Of a stretch of DNA of 64,000 nucleotides, positions 46,943 through 56,515 are shown piece by piece. Made by a program: the position numbers and the translations under genes. How positions within the stretch are numbered: the stretch's first letter is position 1; every line of letters starts with the position of its first letter. The notes under the pieces are model-generated. The model did not search any database. It had not been told where the DNA came from and worked only from the letters and a program-made list of their open reading frames with translations. Origin of the DNA: Rhodanobacter sp. (GTDB taxonomy: Bacteria; Pseudomonadota; Gammaproteobacteria; Xanthomonadales; Rhodanobacteraceae); NCBI GenBank assembly GCA_004298045.1, contig SCRM01000021.1:351818-415817 (forward strand), written 5' to 3'.

Positions 46943-49267
46943 GTGGCGCACGGCGCAGACAGCAAGACCTCAAAACCCAAGATCGCCCTGAGTGACGAGG
47001 CGAAGCGGCGTCTGCGCGAGGCGGGCGCGTTGCTGCTGTTGCCGGTCGCGTTGTATCTCCTGGTGTGCGTGTTCAGTTATCACGAGCAGGATCCCGGGTG
47101 GTCGCACGCCGGCAGCGCCGTGCAAGTGCACAACTGGGGCGGCACGGTAGGGGCCTACGTGGCCGACCTGCTCCGCTACCTGTTTGGCGGCATCGCCTAT
47201 TTCTTTCCCTTGCTGCCGCTCCTGGCTGGGGTCGAGGTACTGCGCCAGCGTGGCGTGCAGCCCAAGCATCCGTGGGAATCCTCGCTGCGCCTGATCGGCG
47301 CCGTGGCGTTCTTCGTGATTGCGCCGGGGCTGTGGGAATTCAATTTTCCGCGCAGCCTGATGGCACCGGAAGGCGCCGGCGGCGTGATCGGCCGCGCGGT
47401 GGCGCACGGGCTGCACGCGGCCTTCGGAGCGGGCGCGCCGCTGCTGCTGTTTGCGCTGTTTCTGGGTGCGGTCACCGTGGCCACCGGGCTGTCGTGGTTC
47501 AAGGTGATGGACTGGACCGGCAAGCTCACCCTTGCGGCCAGCGACTGGTTGCGCGGCAAGGTGCGCCAGGCGCCGGATGCGTTCAAGGCGCGCGAGGCGC
47601 GTGCCGAGCGCGAGGTGGTCAAGAAGCTCGACGCCGGCAAGCAGGCCAAGCGTGAGCCGGTGCGGATCGAGACGCCCCCCGCGCCGGTGGCGAAAAGCGA
47701 GCGCGCCAAGCAACAGACGCAGATTCCGCTGTTCACCGGGCCATCCGTGCCCGGCGAGCTGCCGCCGCTGTCGCTGCTGGACGAAGCGCCGGAGCAGGGG
47801 CCGGGGTATTCCGAGGAGACTCTCGAAGTCTTGTCGCGCCAGGTCGAGCTGAAGCTGCACGACTTCCGCGTCGAGGCCAAGGTCGTCGGCGTTTACCCCG
47901 GCCCGGTCATCACCCGTTTCGAGCTGGAGCCGGCGGCCGGCGTACGCGGTTCGCAGGTGTCCAGCCTGGACAAGGACATTGCGCGCGGCCTGTCGGTGGT
48001 GAGCGTGCGCGTGGTCGACGTGATCCCCGGCAAGAACGTGATCGGGTTGGAGATCCCCAACGCGAAGAAACAGATCGTGTATCTCTCCGAGATCCTGCGC
48101 TCGGACAAGTACGACCAGATGAAATCGCCGCTGGCGCTGGCGCTCGGCAAGGACATCGGCGGGCGTCCGGTGGTGGTCGACCTGGCGAAGATGCCGCATC
48201 TGCTGGTGGCCGGCACCACCGGTTCGGGCAAATCGGTGGCAGTCAATGCGATGGTGCTGTCGCTGCTGTACAAGGCCGGCCCGAAGGACGTGCGGCTGAT
48301 CATGATCGACCCGAAGATGCTGGAACTCTCGGTGTACGAGGGTATCCCGCATCTGCTCGCGCCGGTGGTCACCGACATGAAGGAGGCCGCGAACGCGCTG
48401 CGCTGGTGCGTGGCCGAGATGGAGCGCCGCTACAAGTTGATGGCGGCGGTCGGCGTGCGCAACCTGTCGGGCTTCAACAAGAAGGTGCGCGAGGCCGAAA
48501 ACGCCGGCCAGCCGCTGCTCGATCCGCTGTTCCGACCCAACCCCGAGGCGCCGAACCTCGCCGCCGAACCGCTTGAGCCGCTGTACAGCATCGTCATCTT
48601 CATCGACGAATTCGCCGACATGATGATGATCGTCGGCAAAAAGGTCGAAGAGCTGATTGCGCGCTTGGCGCAGAAGGCGCGCGCCGCCGGCGTGCACCTG
48701 GTGCTGGCCACCCAGCGGCCTTCGGTGGATGTCATCACCGGCCTGATCAAGGCCAATATCCCGACCCGCATCGCGTTCCAGGTGTCGTCCAAGATCGACT
48801 CGCGCACGATCCTCGACCAGTCCGGCGCCGAGGCGCTGCTCGGCAATGGCGACATGCTCTACCTGCCGCCCGGCACAGCGACCCCCGAGCGCGTACACGG
48901 CGCGTTCGTCGACGACCACGAAGTGCACGGCGTGGTCGATTGGCTCAAGGCGCAGGGTGCGCCGCAATACATCGAAGGCGTGCTGGAAGAGGTGCAGGCC
49001 ACCGCCGACGGCAAGTTCATCAACGAGGCCGGGCTGCCGCAGGAGAGCGACGGCAACGAGGGCGGCGACGCCCAGCTTTACGATCGCGCGGTGGCGATCG
49101 TCACCCAGACCCGGCGGGCGTCCATCTCGGGCGTGCAGCGCCACTTGCGCATCGGCTACAACCGCGCGGCGCGCTTGATCGAACAGATGGAAACCGACGG
49201 CGTGGTCAGCGCGCCGCAGCACAACGGCAACCGCGAGGTGTTGGCGCCGCCACCGCCGCGCGATTGA
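46943..49267 (+). CDS. ftsK: DNA translocase FtsK
   Basis: A 774-residue FtsK/SpoIIIE protein that pumps chromosome termini through the division septum and activates XerCD at dif. Four membrane helices at the N-terminus (residues about 20-190), a short linker rather than the long one of E. coli (1329 residues), alpha/beta motor domains with Walker [11 protein letters not shown] near residue 423 and Walker [10 protein letters not shown], and the winged-helix gamma domain at the end ([21 protein letters not shown]) that reads KOPS. GTG at 46943 is the best start before the first helix; AGGA lies about a dozen bases upstream. The hairpin at 49273 is its terminator. Confidence 0.95.
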   Translation: MAHGADSKTSKPKIALSDEAKRRLREAGALLLLPVALYLLVCVFSYHEQDPGWSHAGSAVQVHNWGGTVGAYVADLLRYLFGGIAYFFPLLPLLAGVEVLRQRGVQPKHPWESSLRLIGAVAFFVIAPGLWEFNFPRSLMAPEGAGGVIGRAVAHGLHAAFGAGAPLLLFALFLGAVTVATGLSWFKVMDWTGKLTLAASDWLRGKVRQAPDAFKAREARAEREVVKKLDAGKQAKREPVRIETPPAPVAKSERAKQQTQIPLFTGPSVPGELPPLSLLDEAPEQGPGYSEETLEVLSRQVELKLHDFRVEAKVVGVYPGPVITRFELEPAAGVRGSQVSSLDKDIARGLSVVSVRVVDVIPGKNVIGLEIPNAKKQIVYLSEILRSDKYDQMKSPLALALGKDIGGRPVVVDLAKMPHLLVAGTTGSGKSVAVNAMVLSLLYKAGPKDVRLIMIDPKMLELSVYEGIPHLLAPVVTDMKEAANALRWCVAEMERRYKLMAAVGVRNLSGFNKKVREAENAGQPLLDPLFRPNPEAPNLAAEPLEPLYSIVIFIDEFADMMMIVGKKVEELIARLAQKARAAGVHLVLATQRPSVDVITGLIKANIPTRIAFQVSSKIDSRTILDQSGAEALLGNGDMLYLPPGTATPERVHGAFVDDHEVHGVVDWLKAQGAPQYIEGVLEEVQATADGKFINEAGLPQESDGNEGGDAQLYDRAVAIVTQTRRASISGVQRHLRIGYNRAARLIEQMETDGVVSAPQHNGNREVLAPPPPRD

Positions 49268-49272
49268 GCGTG

Positions 49273-49301
49273 GGTCGGGATTCGTCCCGACCAAGGCTTT
49301 T
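49273..49301 (+). terminator. ftsK terminator with TTCG loop
   Basis: An 8-bp perfect stem GGTCGGGA / TCCCGACC (49273-49280, 49285-49292) closed by the stable tetraloop TTCG, followed by AAGGCTTTT. It begins six bases after the ftsK stop. Confidence 0.7.
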
Positions 49302-49316
49302 GGCGAGACACCTGTT

Positions 49317-49328
49317 GGGCTGAAGCCC
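49317..49328. repeat. Short dispersed hairpin GGGCT-GA-AGCCC
   Basis: Same hairpin core as at 17189-17206, in the gap between ftsK and the convergent alanine racemase gene. A small intergenic repeat with no known role. Confidence 0.5.
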
Positions 49329-49389
49329 GCTCCACGGGCGCGTGGTCAAGCTTCAAGCCGAGAGCGGCGTTCTGGTCTGCTTGGCGCGT

Positions 49390-50466
49390 TCAGGCGTCGA
49401 GATACGTGCGTGGCACGCGCTTCAACCCGCACAAAAGTTCGTAGGCGCTGGAATGGCAGCGCCGTGCAAGATCGACCGCCAACGGCGCCGTACCCCACAG
49501 CTGCACGCTGCTGCCGATGCCTGCCAGCGGGTGGTCGGTAAGGTCGACGGTGAGCATGTCCATTGATACCCGGCCGATCAGCTGGCCGGGCAGGCCATCG
49601 ATCATCACCGGCGTGCCGTTGGGCGCGAACTGCGGGTAGCCGTCGGCGTAGCCCATGGCCACCACGCCCACGCGGGTCGGGCGTTCGGCGACAAAGCGCG
49701 CGCCGTAACCTACCGGCTCGCCGATCGGGATCTCGCGCACAGCGAACACCCGCGAGCTCACCGTCATGACCGGCTTGAGCTGCGCGGCGTTGGTGTTGGC
49801 CTGCGGGAAAAAGGGATCGGCGCCATACAGCATCAGTCCGGGCCGCGCCCAGTCGTTGCGCACCTGCGGCCAGGCCAGCGAAGCCGCCGAGTTGCACAAG
49901 CTGGTCTCGCCAGCCAGGCCCTGGGTGGCGCGCAGGAAGGTTTCGCGTTGTTCCAACGTGCGCTGGCAGTCCAGCTCGTCGGCACGCGCAAAGTGGGTCA
50001 TCAACGTGAGCGGCGAGATGTTCGGCTGGGCCGAAAGCTTTGCGTGTGCCGCGCGGAACGCATCTGGCATCAGGCCCAGTCGGTGCATGCCGCTGTCCAG
50101 CAGCAGCCACACGTGCAGCGGCGCCTCGCCGCGATAGGCGAGCACCGCTTCCACCTGCTGCGGCGAGGCAACCGCCGTCCACAAATCGTGTTCCACGATC
50201 AGCGGCAGCTCGTCCGTCCCGAAGAAGCCTTCGAGCAGCAGGATGGGGTTGCGGATGCCGGCGGCGCGCAGCTCCAGCGCTTCTTCGATGCAGGCCACGG
50301 CAAAGCCGTCAGCCTCGTTGGCCAGCGCACGCGCGCAGGCCACGGCACCATGCCCGTAGGCGTCGGCCTTGACCACGGCCAGTGCCTTGCCGCCGTTCAA
50401 CCGGCGCGCAAGGCGGTAGTTGTGCCGCAGGGCGTCGAGGTCGATCAGGGCCTTGGCGGGGCGCAT
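49390..50466 (-). CDS. dadX: Alanine racemase, catabolic (DadX type)
   Basis: A 358-residue PLP enzyme interconverting L- and D-alanine. The PLP lysine is K33 in [10 protein letters not shown] and the second catalytic base is Tyr254 in [11 protein letters not shown] at 50466 overlaps the dadA stop by one base (TGATG), so the two proteins are made together: DadX supplies D-alanine that DadA oxidises to pyruvate. The pairing identifies it as the catabolic enzyme and not the biosynthetic Alr, though a second racemase elsewhere cannot be excluded. Confidence 0.93.
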   Translation of the reverse strand: MRPAKALIDLDALRHNYRLARRLNGGKALAVVKADAYGHGAVACARALANEADGFAVACIEEALELRAAGIRNPILLLEGFFGTDELPLIVEHDLWTAVASPQQVEAVLAYRGEAPLHVWLLLDSGMHRLGLMPDAFRAAHAKLSAQPNISPLTLMTHFARADELDCQRTLEQRETFLRATQGLAGETSLCNSAASLAWPQVRNDWARPGLMLYGADPFFPQANTNAAQLKPVMTVSSRVFAVREIPIGEPVGYGARFVAERPTRVGVVAMGYADGYPQFAPNGTPVMIDGLPGQLIGRVSMDMLTVDLTDHPLAGIGSSVQLWGTAPLAVDLARRCHSSAYELLCGLKRVPRTYLDA

Positions 50467-51740
50467 CAGTGGCGGGCCGTGTTGGAACCGAGGTAGCGGA
50501 AGATGTCCAGGCCTTCGGTGCTGATTTCCGGCTCTTTGCCGTCGATCAGGTCGGTGAGGTAACGCCCCGAGCCCGCCGCCATCGTCCAGCCGAGCGTGCC
50601 GTGGCCGGTGTTGAGGTAAAGGTTCTTGTAGGGCGTGGCGCCGACCACCGGCGTGCCATCCGGCGTGGCGGGGCGCAGGCCGGTCCAGAACGTGGCGTTG
50701 GACAGGTCGCCGCCATGCGGGTAGAGGTCGTCGACCACCATTTCCAGCGTGGCCCGCCGGCGCGGATTGAGCGACAGGTCGTGGCCCATCACCTCGGCCA
50801 TGCCGCCGACGCGGATGCGGTCGTTGAAACGGGTCACGGCAATCTTGTAGCTCTCGTCGAGGATGGTCGATGTCGGCGCCTGCGCGGGGTCGGTGATCGG
50901 CACGGTAAGCGAGTACCCCTTGAGCGGATACACCGGCAACGGCAGGCCCAGCGGCGCAACCAACGCGGGAGTGTAACTGCCAAGTGCTGCCACGTAGACA
51001 TCGGCGTTGCGCGTCTGGCCGTCGATGCGCACGCCGTCGATGCGGTCGCCACTGTGCACCAGCGCCTGGATCGTCCTGCCGAACTCGAACACGACGCCCG
51101 CGGCAGCGGATGCCGCGGCCAGTTTGGTGGTGAACAACTGGCAATCGCCGGTCTGGTCCTCCGGTAAGCGCAAGGCGCCGACCAATTTGTCGACCGTGGT
51201 GGCCAGCGCCGGCTCCACCTTGACGATGCCCGCGCGATCAAGCACTTCGTAGGGCACGCCGTAGTCGCGCAGGATCGCGATGTCCTGCGCTGCCGCGTCG
51301 AGCTGGTGCTGGGTGCGAAACAGCTGCGTGGTGCCGAGCTGGCGGCCTTCGTAATCGATGCCGGCGGTCTGCGCGAGCGCGTTGATGCACGCACGGCTGT
51401 AGTCGGACATGCGCACCATGCGCGCCTTGTTCACTGCGTAACTCTTCGCGTTGCAGTTGAGCAGCATGTGCCACAGCCAACGATACTCGACGAAGCTCAG
51501 CCGCGGCCGGATCGACAACGGCGCGTGCTTCTGGAACAGCCACTTGATGGCCTTGAACGGCACCCCTGGCGCGGCCCACGGCGAGGTGTAGCCGAACGAC
51601 AGCTGACCGGCATTGCCGAAACTGGTTTCCAGCGCTGCCGCCGGCTGGCGATCCACCACCGTCACCTCGTGCCCGGCCTGGCGCAAGTACCACGCGCTGG
51701 TGACGCCAATGACACCACTACCCAGGATCAAGACGCGCAT
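50466..51740 (-). CDS. dadA: D-amino-acid dehydrogenase
   Basis: A 424-residue FAD protein (E. coli DadA is 432) at the inner face of the membrane that oxidises D-alanine and other D-amino acids, feeding electrons to the respiratory chain. The dinucleotide-binding motif is [17 protein letters not shown] at the N-terminus, and [21 protein letters not shown] lies in the C-terminal FAD-binding part. ATG at 51740 gives the expected start. First gene of the dadAX pair, divergent from an Lrp-type regulator gene with a symmetric site between them. Confidence 0.95.
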   Translation of the reverse strand: MRVLILGSGVIGVTSAWYLRQAGHEVTVVDRQPAAALETSFGNAGQLSFGYTSPWAAPGVPFKAIKWLFQKHAPLSIRPRLSFVEYRWLWHMLLNCNAKSYAVNKARMVRMSDYSRACINALAQTAGIDYEGRQLGTTQLFRTQHQLDAAAQDIAILRDYGVPYEVLDRAGIVKVEPALATTVDKLVGALRLPEDQTGDCQLFTTKLAAASAAAGVVFEFGRTIQALVHSGDRIDGVRIDGQTRNADVYVAALGSYTPALVAPLGLPLPVYPLKGYSLTVPITDPAQAPTSTILDESYKIAVTRFNDRIRVGGMAEVMGHDLSLNPRRRATLEMVVDDLYPHGGDLSNATFWTGLRPATPDGTPVVGATPYKNLYLNTGHGTLGWTMAAGSGRYLTDLIDGKEPEISTEGLDIFRYLGSNTARH

Positions 51741-51805
51741 GACTTTCCTTCGCGCCCCCCGGCGCAGCATCTCCTGCATCTGTCGAGTGACAGGCTAGCT
51801 CGGTT

Positions 51806-51822
51806 GTGGTGAAATACACCAC
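51806..51822. promoter_or_regulatory. Candidate Lrp-type operator between dadA and its regulator
   Basis: GTGGTG-AAATA-CACCAC (51806-51822) is a perfect 6-bp inverted repeat with an A/T-rich centre, midway between dadA (start 51740) and the Lrp-type gene (start 51850). Such sites are typical of Lrp/AsnC regulators controlling dad genes and themselves. Confidence 0.6.
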
Positions 51823-51849
51823 CTGCCAATACTGTTGCAGGAAGTCTTG

Positions 51850-52329
51850 ATGCCCCCCCATCCGCGCGAACTCGACAAGATCGACCGCAAAATCCTGCGT
51901 ATCCTGCAAGAGGATGGTCGCGTGTCGTTTACCGAACTGGGCGAACGCGTGGGTCTGTCGACCACCCCATGCACCGAACGCGTGCGCCGGCTCGAGCGCG
52001 CAAAAGTCATCATGGGCTACTACGCGCGGCTCGATCCGCAATACGTCAAGGCAAACCTGCTGGTGTTCGTTGAGATCAGCCTCGCCTACAAATCGGGCGA
52101 CATTTTCGAGGAGTTCCGCCGCGCCGCGCTGCGCCTGCCGAACGTGCTCGAATGCCACCTCGTGTCGGGCGATTTCGACTACCTCATCAAGGCGCGCATC
52201 AGCGAAATGGCGAGTTACCGCAAGCTCCTGGGGAGCACCTTGCTCACGTTGCCGCACGTGCGCGAATCCAAGAGCTACATCGTGATGGAGGAGGTCAAAG
52301 AGACCTCATGCCTGCCGGTGCCTGATTGA
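51850..52329 (+). CDS. Lrp/AsnC-family transcriptional regulator of dadAX
   Basis: A 159-residue regulator. Residues about 10-60 form the helix-turn-helix (LDKIDRKILRILQEDGRVSF then LSTTPCTERVRRLERAKVI), and residues about 70-145 the RAM ligand-binding domain (VFVEISLAYKSGDIFEEF, LECHLVSGDFDYLIKARI). Such proteins form octamers that respond to leucine or alanine. Because it is divergent from dadA and a symmetric site lies between, it probably activates D-alanine catabolism in response to alanine (DadR/Lrp type). ATG at 51850 has AGGAAG six bases upstream. It may equally be the global Lrp: in E. coli lrp lies between trxB and ftsK. Confidence 0.9.
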   Translation: MPPHPRELDKIDRKILRILQEDGRVSFTELGERVGLSTTPCTERVRRLERAKVIMGYYARLDPQYVKANLLVFVEISLAYKSGDIFEEFRRAALRLPNVLECHLVSGDFDYLIKARISEMASYRKLLGSTLLTLPHVRESKSYIVMEEVKETSCLPVPD

Positions 52330-52396
52330 GGGCAGGGCGGATGGATTAAGCCGCAACCCGGCACAATAGCGCGTTGCCACCCCGCACGGACATTCG

Positions 52397-53056
52397 ATGA
52401 AACCGCTGAAATTCGCCCTGGCCGTCGGCCTCATGTTGGCCGCCGCTGCCGTGCAGGCTGCCACCGGCACCGCCCGCGCGCGGCTCGACACTTTTGCCAG
52501 CAACCTGCACTCGCTCACCGGCAACTTCACCCAGACCCTGATCGATCCCAACGGGCACGCCGGCAAGGTGAGCTCAGGCACGCTGGCGTTGCAGGCGCCG
52601 CGCCAGTTCCGCTGGGAAACCACCATGCCGTACAAGCAGACCATCGTTGCCGACGGCAGCCGGGTATGGATGTACGACCCCGAGCTGGAGCAGGTCACGG
52701 TGCGCGTGCAATCCAGCGAAGAGGCACACAGTCCGCTGACCGTGCTGACCGACCTCAAACAGATGGACAAGGAATTCAAGGTGGCCGAACGCGGCGAGCA
52801 TGACGGCCTGGCGTGGCTGCGCCTGACCTCGACCGCGCGCGATCCGCAGTTCGCCTACGCGGACCTCGGGTTCAACGCAGGCGGGCTCGCGCGCATGACG
52901 TTCAAGGACCAGCTCGGCTCCACCACCGTCATCAACTTTTCCAACTGGAAGCGCAACGTGGATATTGCGCCTGCCGTGTTCACCTTCGTGCCGCCGAAAG
53001 GCGCCGACGTGATTGGTGATGCCCCGGTGCTGCAAGTGCAGCCGCTCAAGGACTGA
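52397..53056 (+). CDS. lolA: Outer-membrane lipoprotein carrier LolA
   Basis: A 219-residue periplasmic chaperone that takes lipoproteins from LolCDE to LolB. A signal peptide (ALAVGLMLAAAAVQAA) precedes the LolA beta-sandwich; SLTGNFTQTLID, PRQFRWETTMPYKQTIVADG and VWMYDPELEQVTV are family signatures. The neighbourhood ftsK - lolA - rarA is the conserved order; here the dad genes and the regulator are inserted between ftsK and lolA, and a YoaK-type gene between lolA and rarA. Confidence 0.95.
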   Translation: MKPLKFALAVGLMLAAAAVQAATGTARARLDTFASNLHSLTGNFTQTLIDPNGHAGKVSSGTLALQAPRQFRWETTMPYKQTIVADGSRVWMYDPELEQVTVRVQSSEEAHSPLTVLTDLKQMDKEFKVAERGEHDGLAWLRLTSTARDPQFAYADLGFNAGGLARMTFKDQLGSTTVINFSNWKRNVDIAPAVFTFVPPKGADVIGDAPVLQVQPLKD

Positions 53057-53146
53057 GGCCGGTGGTGACGGCCGTTCCGCATCATCGGCCGCTGTCGGGC
53101 GTTGACGCCCGCGACGGCGCGCAGCCGCGGCCCGGAGGCTGACCCC

Positions 53147-53833
53147 ATGCCGGTGCTGCGGCGTCTGCCACGTTGGGCCTGGTTCGGGGCGTTCGTACTG
53201 GCCGTGATCGCGGGTCTCGTCAATGCCGTCGGCTACCTGAGCTTTCGGCACGAATCCATCGGCAACATGACGGGCAACGCCAGTCTGCTCGGGATCGCAC
53301 TGGGCGACGCCAATACCAACGAACTGTGGCACTGGTCGCTGGCGATCCTGGCTTTCATCCTCGGCGCCATGCTGAGCGGCCTGATCGTGCAGCAGAGCAC
53401 GTTGCGCCTTGGCCGCCGCTACGGCGTGGCGTTGCTGCTGGAATCGGCGCTGCTGTTCGCCGCGGTGCCGCTGCTCGACGCCGCAAGCGACACCGGCCTG
53501 TATCTGGCGTCGGGCGCGGTGGGGCTGCAAAACGGCATGGTCAGTGCCTACAGCGGCATGGTGATCCGAACCACCCACCTCACCGGCTTTTTCACCGACC
53601 TGGGCATCTACATCGGGCACCTGTTGCGTGGATTGCCGGTGGATCGCCTGCGACTGCGGGTGTGCGTGATGGTGGCTGCCGGTTTTGTGCTGGGCAGTGC
53701 CGCGGGCGCGCTGCTGTTCCGCGTAATGCAAGAGCACAGCCTGCTGGTACCCGCGGCACTGACCGGCATCTGCGGCCTCGGCTACGGCCTCTACCGTCAA
53801 TACGTGCCTGCGGCGGAGCGGGTAGACGACTGA
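53147..53833 (+). CDS. YoaK family (DUF1275) membrane protein
   Basis: A 228-residue inner-membrane protein with about six helices of the DUF1275/YoaK family (PF06912). AGLVNAVGYLSF with NMTGNASLLGIALG at the front, GLQNGMVSAYSGMVIRTTHLTG in the middle and LRVCVMVAAGFVLGSAAGAL mark it. Function is unknown; transport has been suggested for relatives. ATG at 53147 has GGAGG eight bases upstream. It may be read with lolA (90 bases upstream) and is followed by rarA 189 bases on. Confidence 0.87.
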   Translation: MPVLRRLPRWAWFGAFVLAVIAGLVNAVGYLSFRHESIGNMTGNASLLGIALGDANTNELWHWSLAILAFILGAMLSGLIVQQSTLRLGRRYGVALLLESALLFAAVPLLDAASDTGLYLASGAVGLQNGMVSAYSGMVIRTTHLTGFFTDLGIYIGHLLRGLPVDRLRLRVCVMVAAGFVLGSAAGALLFRVMQEHSLLVPAALTGICGLGYGLYRQYVPAAERVDD

Positions 53834-54022
53834 CGACGAGAGTGGGCCAAGTCGGTCGGCGGCGAGTGGCGCAGAAAGCGCGGCCGAGTGTTGCGACTCC
53901 TGCCATTGTCGAGGTGCATGCGGCTGCCGCAGGCAGTCGCCCAAGCCGACGTGGGGCAGGGACGATATATTCGCCCAAGCGCCTCGCCCGGTACGCCGCC
54001 GAGGCTGCCGTATCATGGCCGC

Positions 54023-55360
54023 ATGCCGCATCCCGCCCAGCCCAGCAATTCCCTGTTTGCCGAGCCCGAGGCGTTGAAACCGCTTGCCGAGCGCATGCGG
54101 CCGCGCACCCTCGACGAAGTGGTCGGCCAGCGTCGGCTGGTCGCCCCCGATTGCGCCTTGCGGCGCGCGATCGAAGCCGGCCGCTTGCATTCGATGGTGT
54201 TGTGGGGACCGCCGGGTTGCGGCAAAACCACGCTCGCCCTGCTTGTGGCCCGTTACGCCGATGCCGACTTCCGTGCCATCTCCGCCGTATTGTCCGGCTT
54301 GCCCGAGGTCCGCAAGGCGCTGGCCGAAGCCGAAGCCAACTTTGCGCAGGGCAGGCGCACGGTGTTGTTCGTCGACGAGGTGCACCGCTTCAACAAGGCG
54401 CAACAGGATGCCTTCCTGCCGCATATCGAACGCGGCGTGATCCTGTTTGTCGGTGCCACTACGGAAAACCCCTCGTTCGAGCTGAACTCCGCGCTGCTTT
54501 CGCGTTGCCGCGTGCATGTGCTGGAACCGGTCGGCGTCGACGATATTGTCGCGGCGCTCAAGCATGCGCTGGTGGATGCCGAACGCGGCTTGGGCACCTT
54601 GCAGCTCGAAGTCGACCAAGCTGCACTGCAGCTCATTGCCGAGGCCGCCGACGGCGATGTGCGCCGTGCGTTGACCCTGCTGGAAATTGCCGCCGAGCTG
54701 GCGCACGGCGGCCGCATCGACGACACCACGCTGCAGCAGGTGCTTGCCGACCGCACCCGCCGTTTCGACAAGCAGGGCGAACAGTTCTACGACCAGATCT
54801 CGGCGCTGCACAAATCCGTGCGTTCGTCCGACCCGGACGCCGCGGTTTATTGGTTGGCGCGCATGCTCGACGGCGGCTGCGACCCGCGCTACCTCGCGCG
54901 TCGCATGACGCGCATGGCCGTCGAAGACGTCGGCCTGGCCGAGCCGCGCGCGTGGCGCATGGCGCTCGATGCCTGGGACACCTACGAGCGCCTCGGCAGC
55001 CCGGAAGGCGAACTCGGCCTCGCGCAACTCGCCATCTGGCTCGCCGTCGCGCCCAAGAGCAACGCCGCCTACCAGGCATGGAACAAGGCTCGTGCCGCCG
55101 TGCGTGATACCGGCACGCTCGAAGTACCGATGCACCTGCGCAACGCCCCAACCAAACTGATGAAAGGCCTGGGTTACGGCAAGGGCTACCAATACGACCA
55201 CGACGTCGAAGGCGGCATCGCGCTGGATCAGCAATGCCTACCGGACGCCCTCGACGGCACCGTGTTCTACGAACCCGTCGACCGCGGCCTGGAAATCCAG
55301 TTGCGAGCCAAGCTGTTGCCGCTGCGCGAAGCGCGCCGCAAAGCCCGCACGCCAAAATAA
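54023..55360 (+). CDS. rarA: Replication-associated recombination protein RarA (MgsA)
   Basis: A 445-residue clamp-loader-like AAA+ ATPase acting at stalled forks (E. coli RarA is 447). LAERMRPRTLDEVVGQ opens the protein, Walker A is GPPGCGKTT near residue 62-70, Walker B VLFVDEVHRFNKAQQDAFL, sensor 1 FVGATTENPSFELN, then the RarA tetramerisation domain (RNAPTKLMKGLGYGKGYQY). ATG at 54023 gives the standard start. In E. coli serS follows directly; here it does not, and an accessory region begins. Confidence 0.96.
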   Translation: MPHPAQPSNSLFAEPEALKPLAERMRPRTLDEVVGQRRLVAPDCALRRAIEAGRLHSMVLWGPPGCGKTTLALLVARYADADFRAISAVLSGLPEVRKALAEAEANFAQGRRTVLFVDEVHRFNKAQQDAFLPHIERGVILFVGATTENPSFELNSALLSRCRVHVLEPVGVDDIVAALKHALVDAERGLGTLQLEVDQAALQLIAEAADGDVRRALTLLEIAAELAHGGRIDDTTLQQVLADRTRRFDKQGEQFYDQISALHKSVRSSDPDAAVYWLARMLDGGCDPRYLARRMTRMAVEDVGLAEPRAWRMALDAWDTYERLGSPEGELGLAQLAIWLAVAPKSNAAYQAWNKARAAVRDTGTLEVPMHLRNAPTKLMKGLGYGKGYQYDHDVEGGIALDQQCLPDALDGTVFYEPVDRGLEIQLRAKLLPLREARRKARTPK

Positions 55361-55377
55361 CGGGGCGCCGGACTCCA

Positions 55378-55554
55378 TCAATTCAATCTGGCCGGTCGGA
55401 AACCCGGGGGAATGGGCATCGATCCGACCCGGCCAACGCCTAGCGCGTATCGCGCTTCGGCCAGCTCTTGCAATGTGACCTTGCCGGCCGGTGTGGTGAA
55501 GGTCTGGGTTTTCTCGTCATACCGCCAAGGCATACGCTTCGGGTGACGTGCCAT
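55378..55554 (-). CDS. Small hypothetical protein, phage-like context
   Basis: A 58-residue ORF. The start at 55554 is chosen because AAGGAG lies nine bases upstream (a strong site unlike any at the alternative in-frame ATG 55635, which would give 85 residues). The product MARHPKRMPWRYDEKTQTF.. includes a WRYDEKTQTFTTPAGKV segment; I cannot assign a family. It ends 17 bases after the rarA stop in convergent orientation and lies next to another small gene across a palindrome. Function unknown; possibly a phage- or island-borne gene. Confidence 0.5.
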   Translation of the reverse strand: MARHPKRMPWRYDEKTQTFTTPAGKVTLQELAEARYALGVGRVGSMPIPPGFRPARLN

Positions 55555-55632
55555 ATCGCGCAGCTCCTTTGCTGAGTCCGAATGCACGAGCAAGGCTCGC
55601 GCCAGTTTTGCTGCGAGGCATTTGGTTATTGA

Positions 55633-55648
55633 CATAATACACATTATG
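55633..55648. promoter_or_regulatory. Perfect palindrome between two small divergent genes
   Basis: CATAAT-ACAC-ATTATG is a perfect inverted repeat in an AT-rich gap between the leftward 58-residue gene and the rightward gene at 55716. A -35-like TTGACA (55629-55634) overlaps its left arm. The layout resembles a phage-type operator controlling divergent transcription; neither product shows an obvious helix-turn-helix by eye. Confidence 0.5.
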
Positions 55649-55715
55649 CGCAATCTAGCAGTGCTCACTACCATCGCCGCCGCGGCCGCCATGGCCGCAA
55701 AAAACAGGGGCAACG

Positions 55716-56009
55716 ATGCGCGGTCTATGGAGTGAAACGAACTGGCGCTTGGAAGATGGCGCCTTATGGATGCCGAACGGCCGGCAACTCAAGCTGGCCC
55801 ATATCCGGCAGTGGCAAGAAGACCTGTACCAAGGAGCGGCCGACCTGACGCGGCAATGGAACGGCTGGCGCGTGCGCCAGCAGTTCCTGATAGCCCCGGG
55901 TGGCTCAATGCAGCGCGGCCGCATCTCACAGCACTACCTGCAACACGTCATCCAAGCCGCCGAATGGCAGAGGCGCGACACCGCGCGGCGGCAACTGTCG
56001 CTGTTCTAG
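55716..56009 (+). CDS. Small phage-associated-type protein, possibly DUF3653-like
   Basis: A 97-residue protein. The segment LTRQWNGWRVRQQFLIAPGG followed by a MQRGRISQHYLQHVIQAAE tail resembles the DUF3653 proteins common in Xanthomonadales phages and islands, but the match is by memory and not certain. The N-terminal half NWRLEDGALWMPNGRQLKL repeats the same tryptophan-glycine style. Start ATG 55716 follows AACGATGCG without a strong ribosome-binding site. Its TAG stop overlaps by three bases the stop of an opposite-strand remnant (56006-56173). Confidence 0.55.
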   Translation: MRGLWSETNWRLEDGALWMPNGRQLKLAHIRQWQEDLYQGAADLTRQWNGWRVRQQFLIAPGGSMQRGRISQHYLQHVIQAAEWQRRDTARRQLSLF

Positions 56010-56173
56010 CGCAACAGCCGGTCGGCCATATCGCCAACGCAATGCACCGGGTTGGCAATGGCGCCCACCTGCCGGTAGCTGGTGCCCTGCACGTCCACCA
56101 CCGCACCACCGACACAGCGACGCGTGCCGGTGAGCTCGCGCAGATGGCGGTCCGGCGACCGGTGACAGCGCGA
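56006..56173 (-). pseudogene. Possible gene remnant without start codon
   Basis: On the minus strand 55 codons read as convincing protein (RHLRELTGTRRCVGGAVVDV then QGTSYRQVGAIANPVHCVGD..), ending in TAG at 56006. A TAG lies in frame directly upstream (56174-56176) and there is no ATG in a plausible position, so this looks like the C-terminus of a broken gene. Family not recognised. Confidence 0.35.
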
Positions 56174-56312
56174 CTAGTCTTCGCCCTTGGCTCGCGATTG
56201 CAGCGACGCATTCAATAACGTGTGCATGAAGTGGGTGGCAGAACTTTTCGATGACGGGCAGCGGCCACGGCGCGACCTAGCGGCTACGCCACTCGGACTC
56301 CATGGCCCTGGC

Positions 56313-56342
56313 CTACCCTCGATAACACAGGCTAATCACCCA
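56313..56342 (+). repeat. Direct repeat copy A around the Hhe-like locus
   Basis: CTACCCTCGATAAC then ACAGGCTAATCACCCA; 26 of 30 positions equal the copy at 63374-63403, and a shorter relative lies at 57280-57302. The copies bracket the large helicase-nuclease gene in the same orientation. It may mark an insertion boundary or an unrecognised element end. Confidence 0.65.
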
Positions 56343-56368
56343 CTCTTCCTCCTAGAAAGGACATTGGT

Positions 56369-56515
56369 CTACACGAGACTCTGTACACGTTCATCGCTAG
56401 CAGGCAGCTCAAACACCACGCGTAGCCCTCTGCCCTCCGCACGTGGCTCGGCATGGATACGTCCATTGTGCAGATGGATGATGCTGCGGCAGATGGTCGG
56501 GCCCAGGCCACTGCC
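56369..56515 (-). pseudogene. Histidine kinase C-terminal fragment
   Basis: Forty-eight codons plus stop on the minus strand read GSGLGPTICRSIIHLHNG then RIHAEPRAEGRGLRVVFELP, the G2 box and final strands of a sensor histidine kinase ATPase domain, ending in TAG at 56369. The rest of the kinase is missing: homology stops at about 56515 exactly where a transposase fragment begins on the other strand. The usual leucine of GLGLA is proline here, another sign of decay. Confidence 0.7.
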
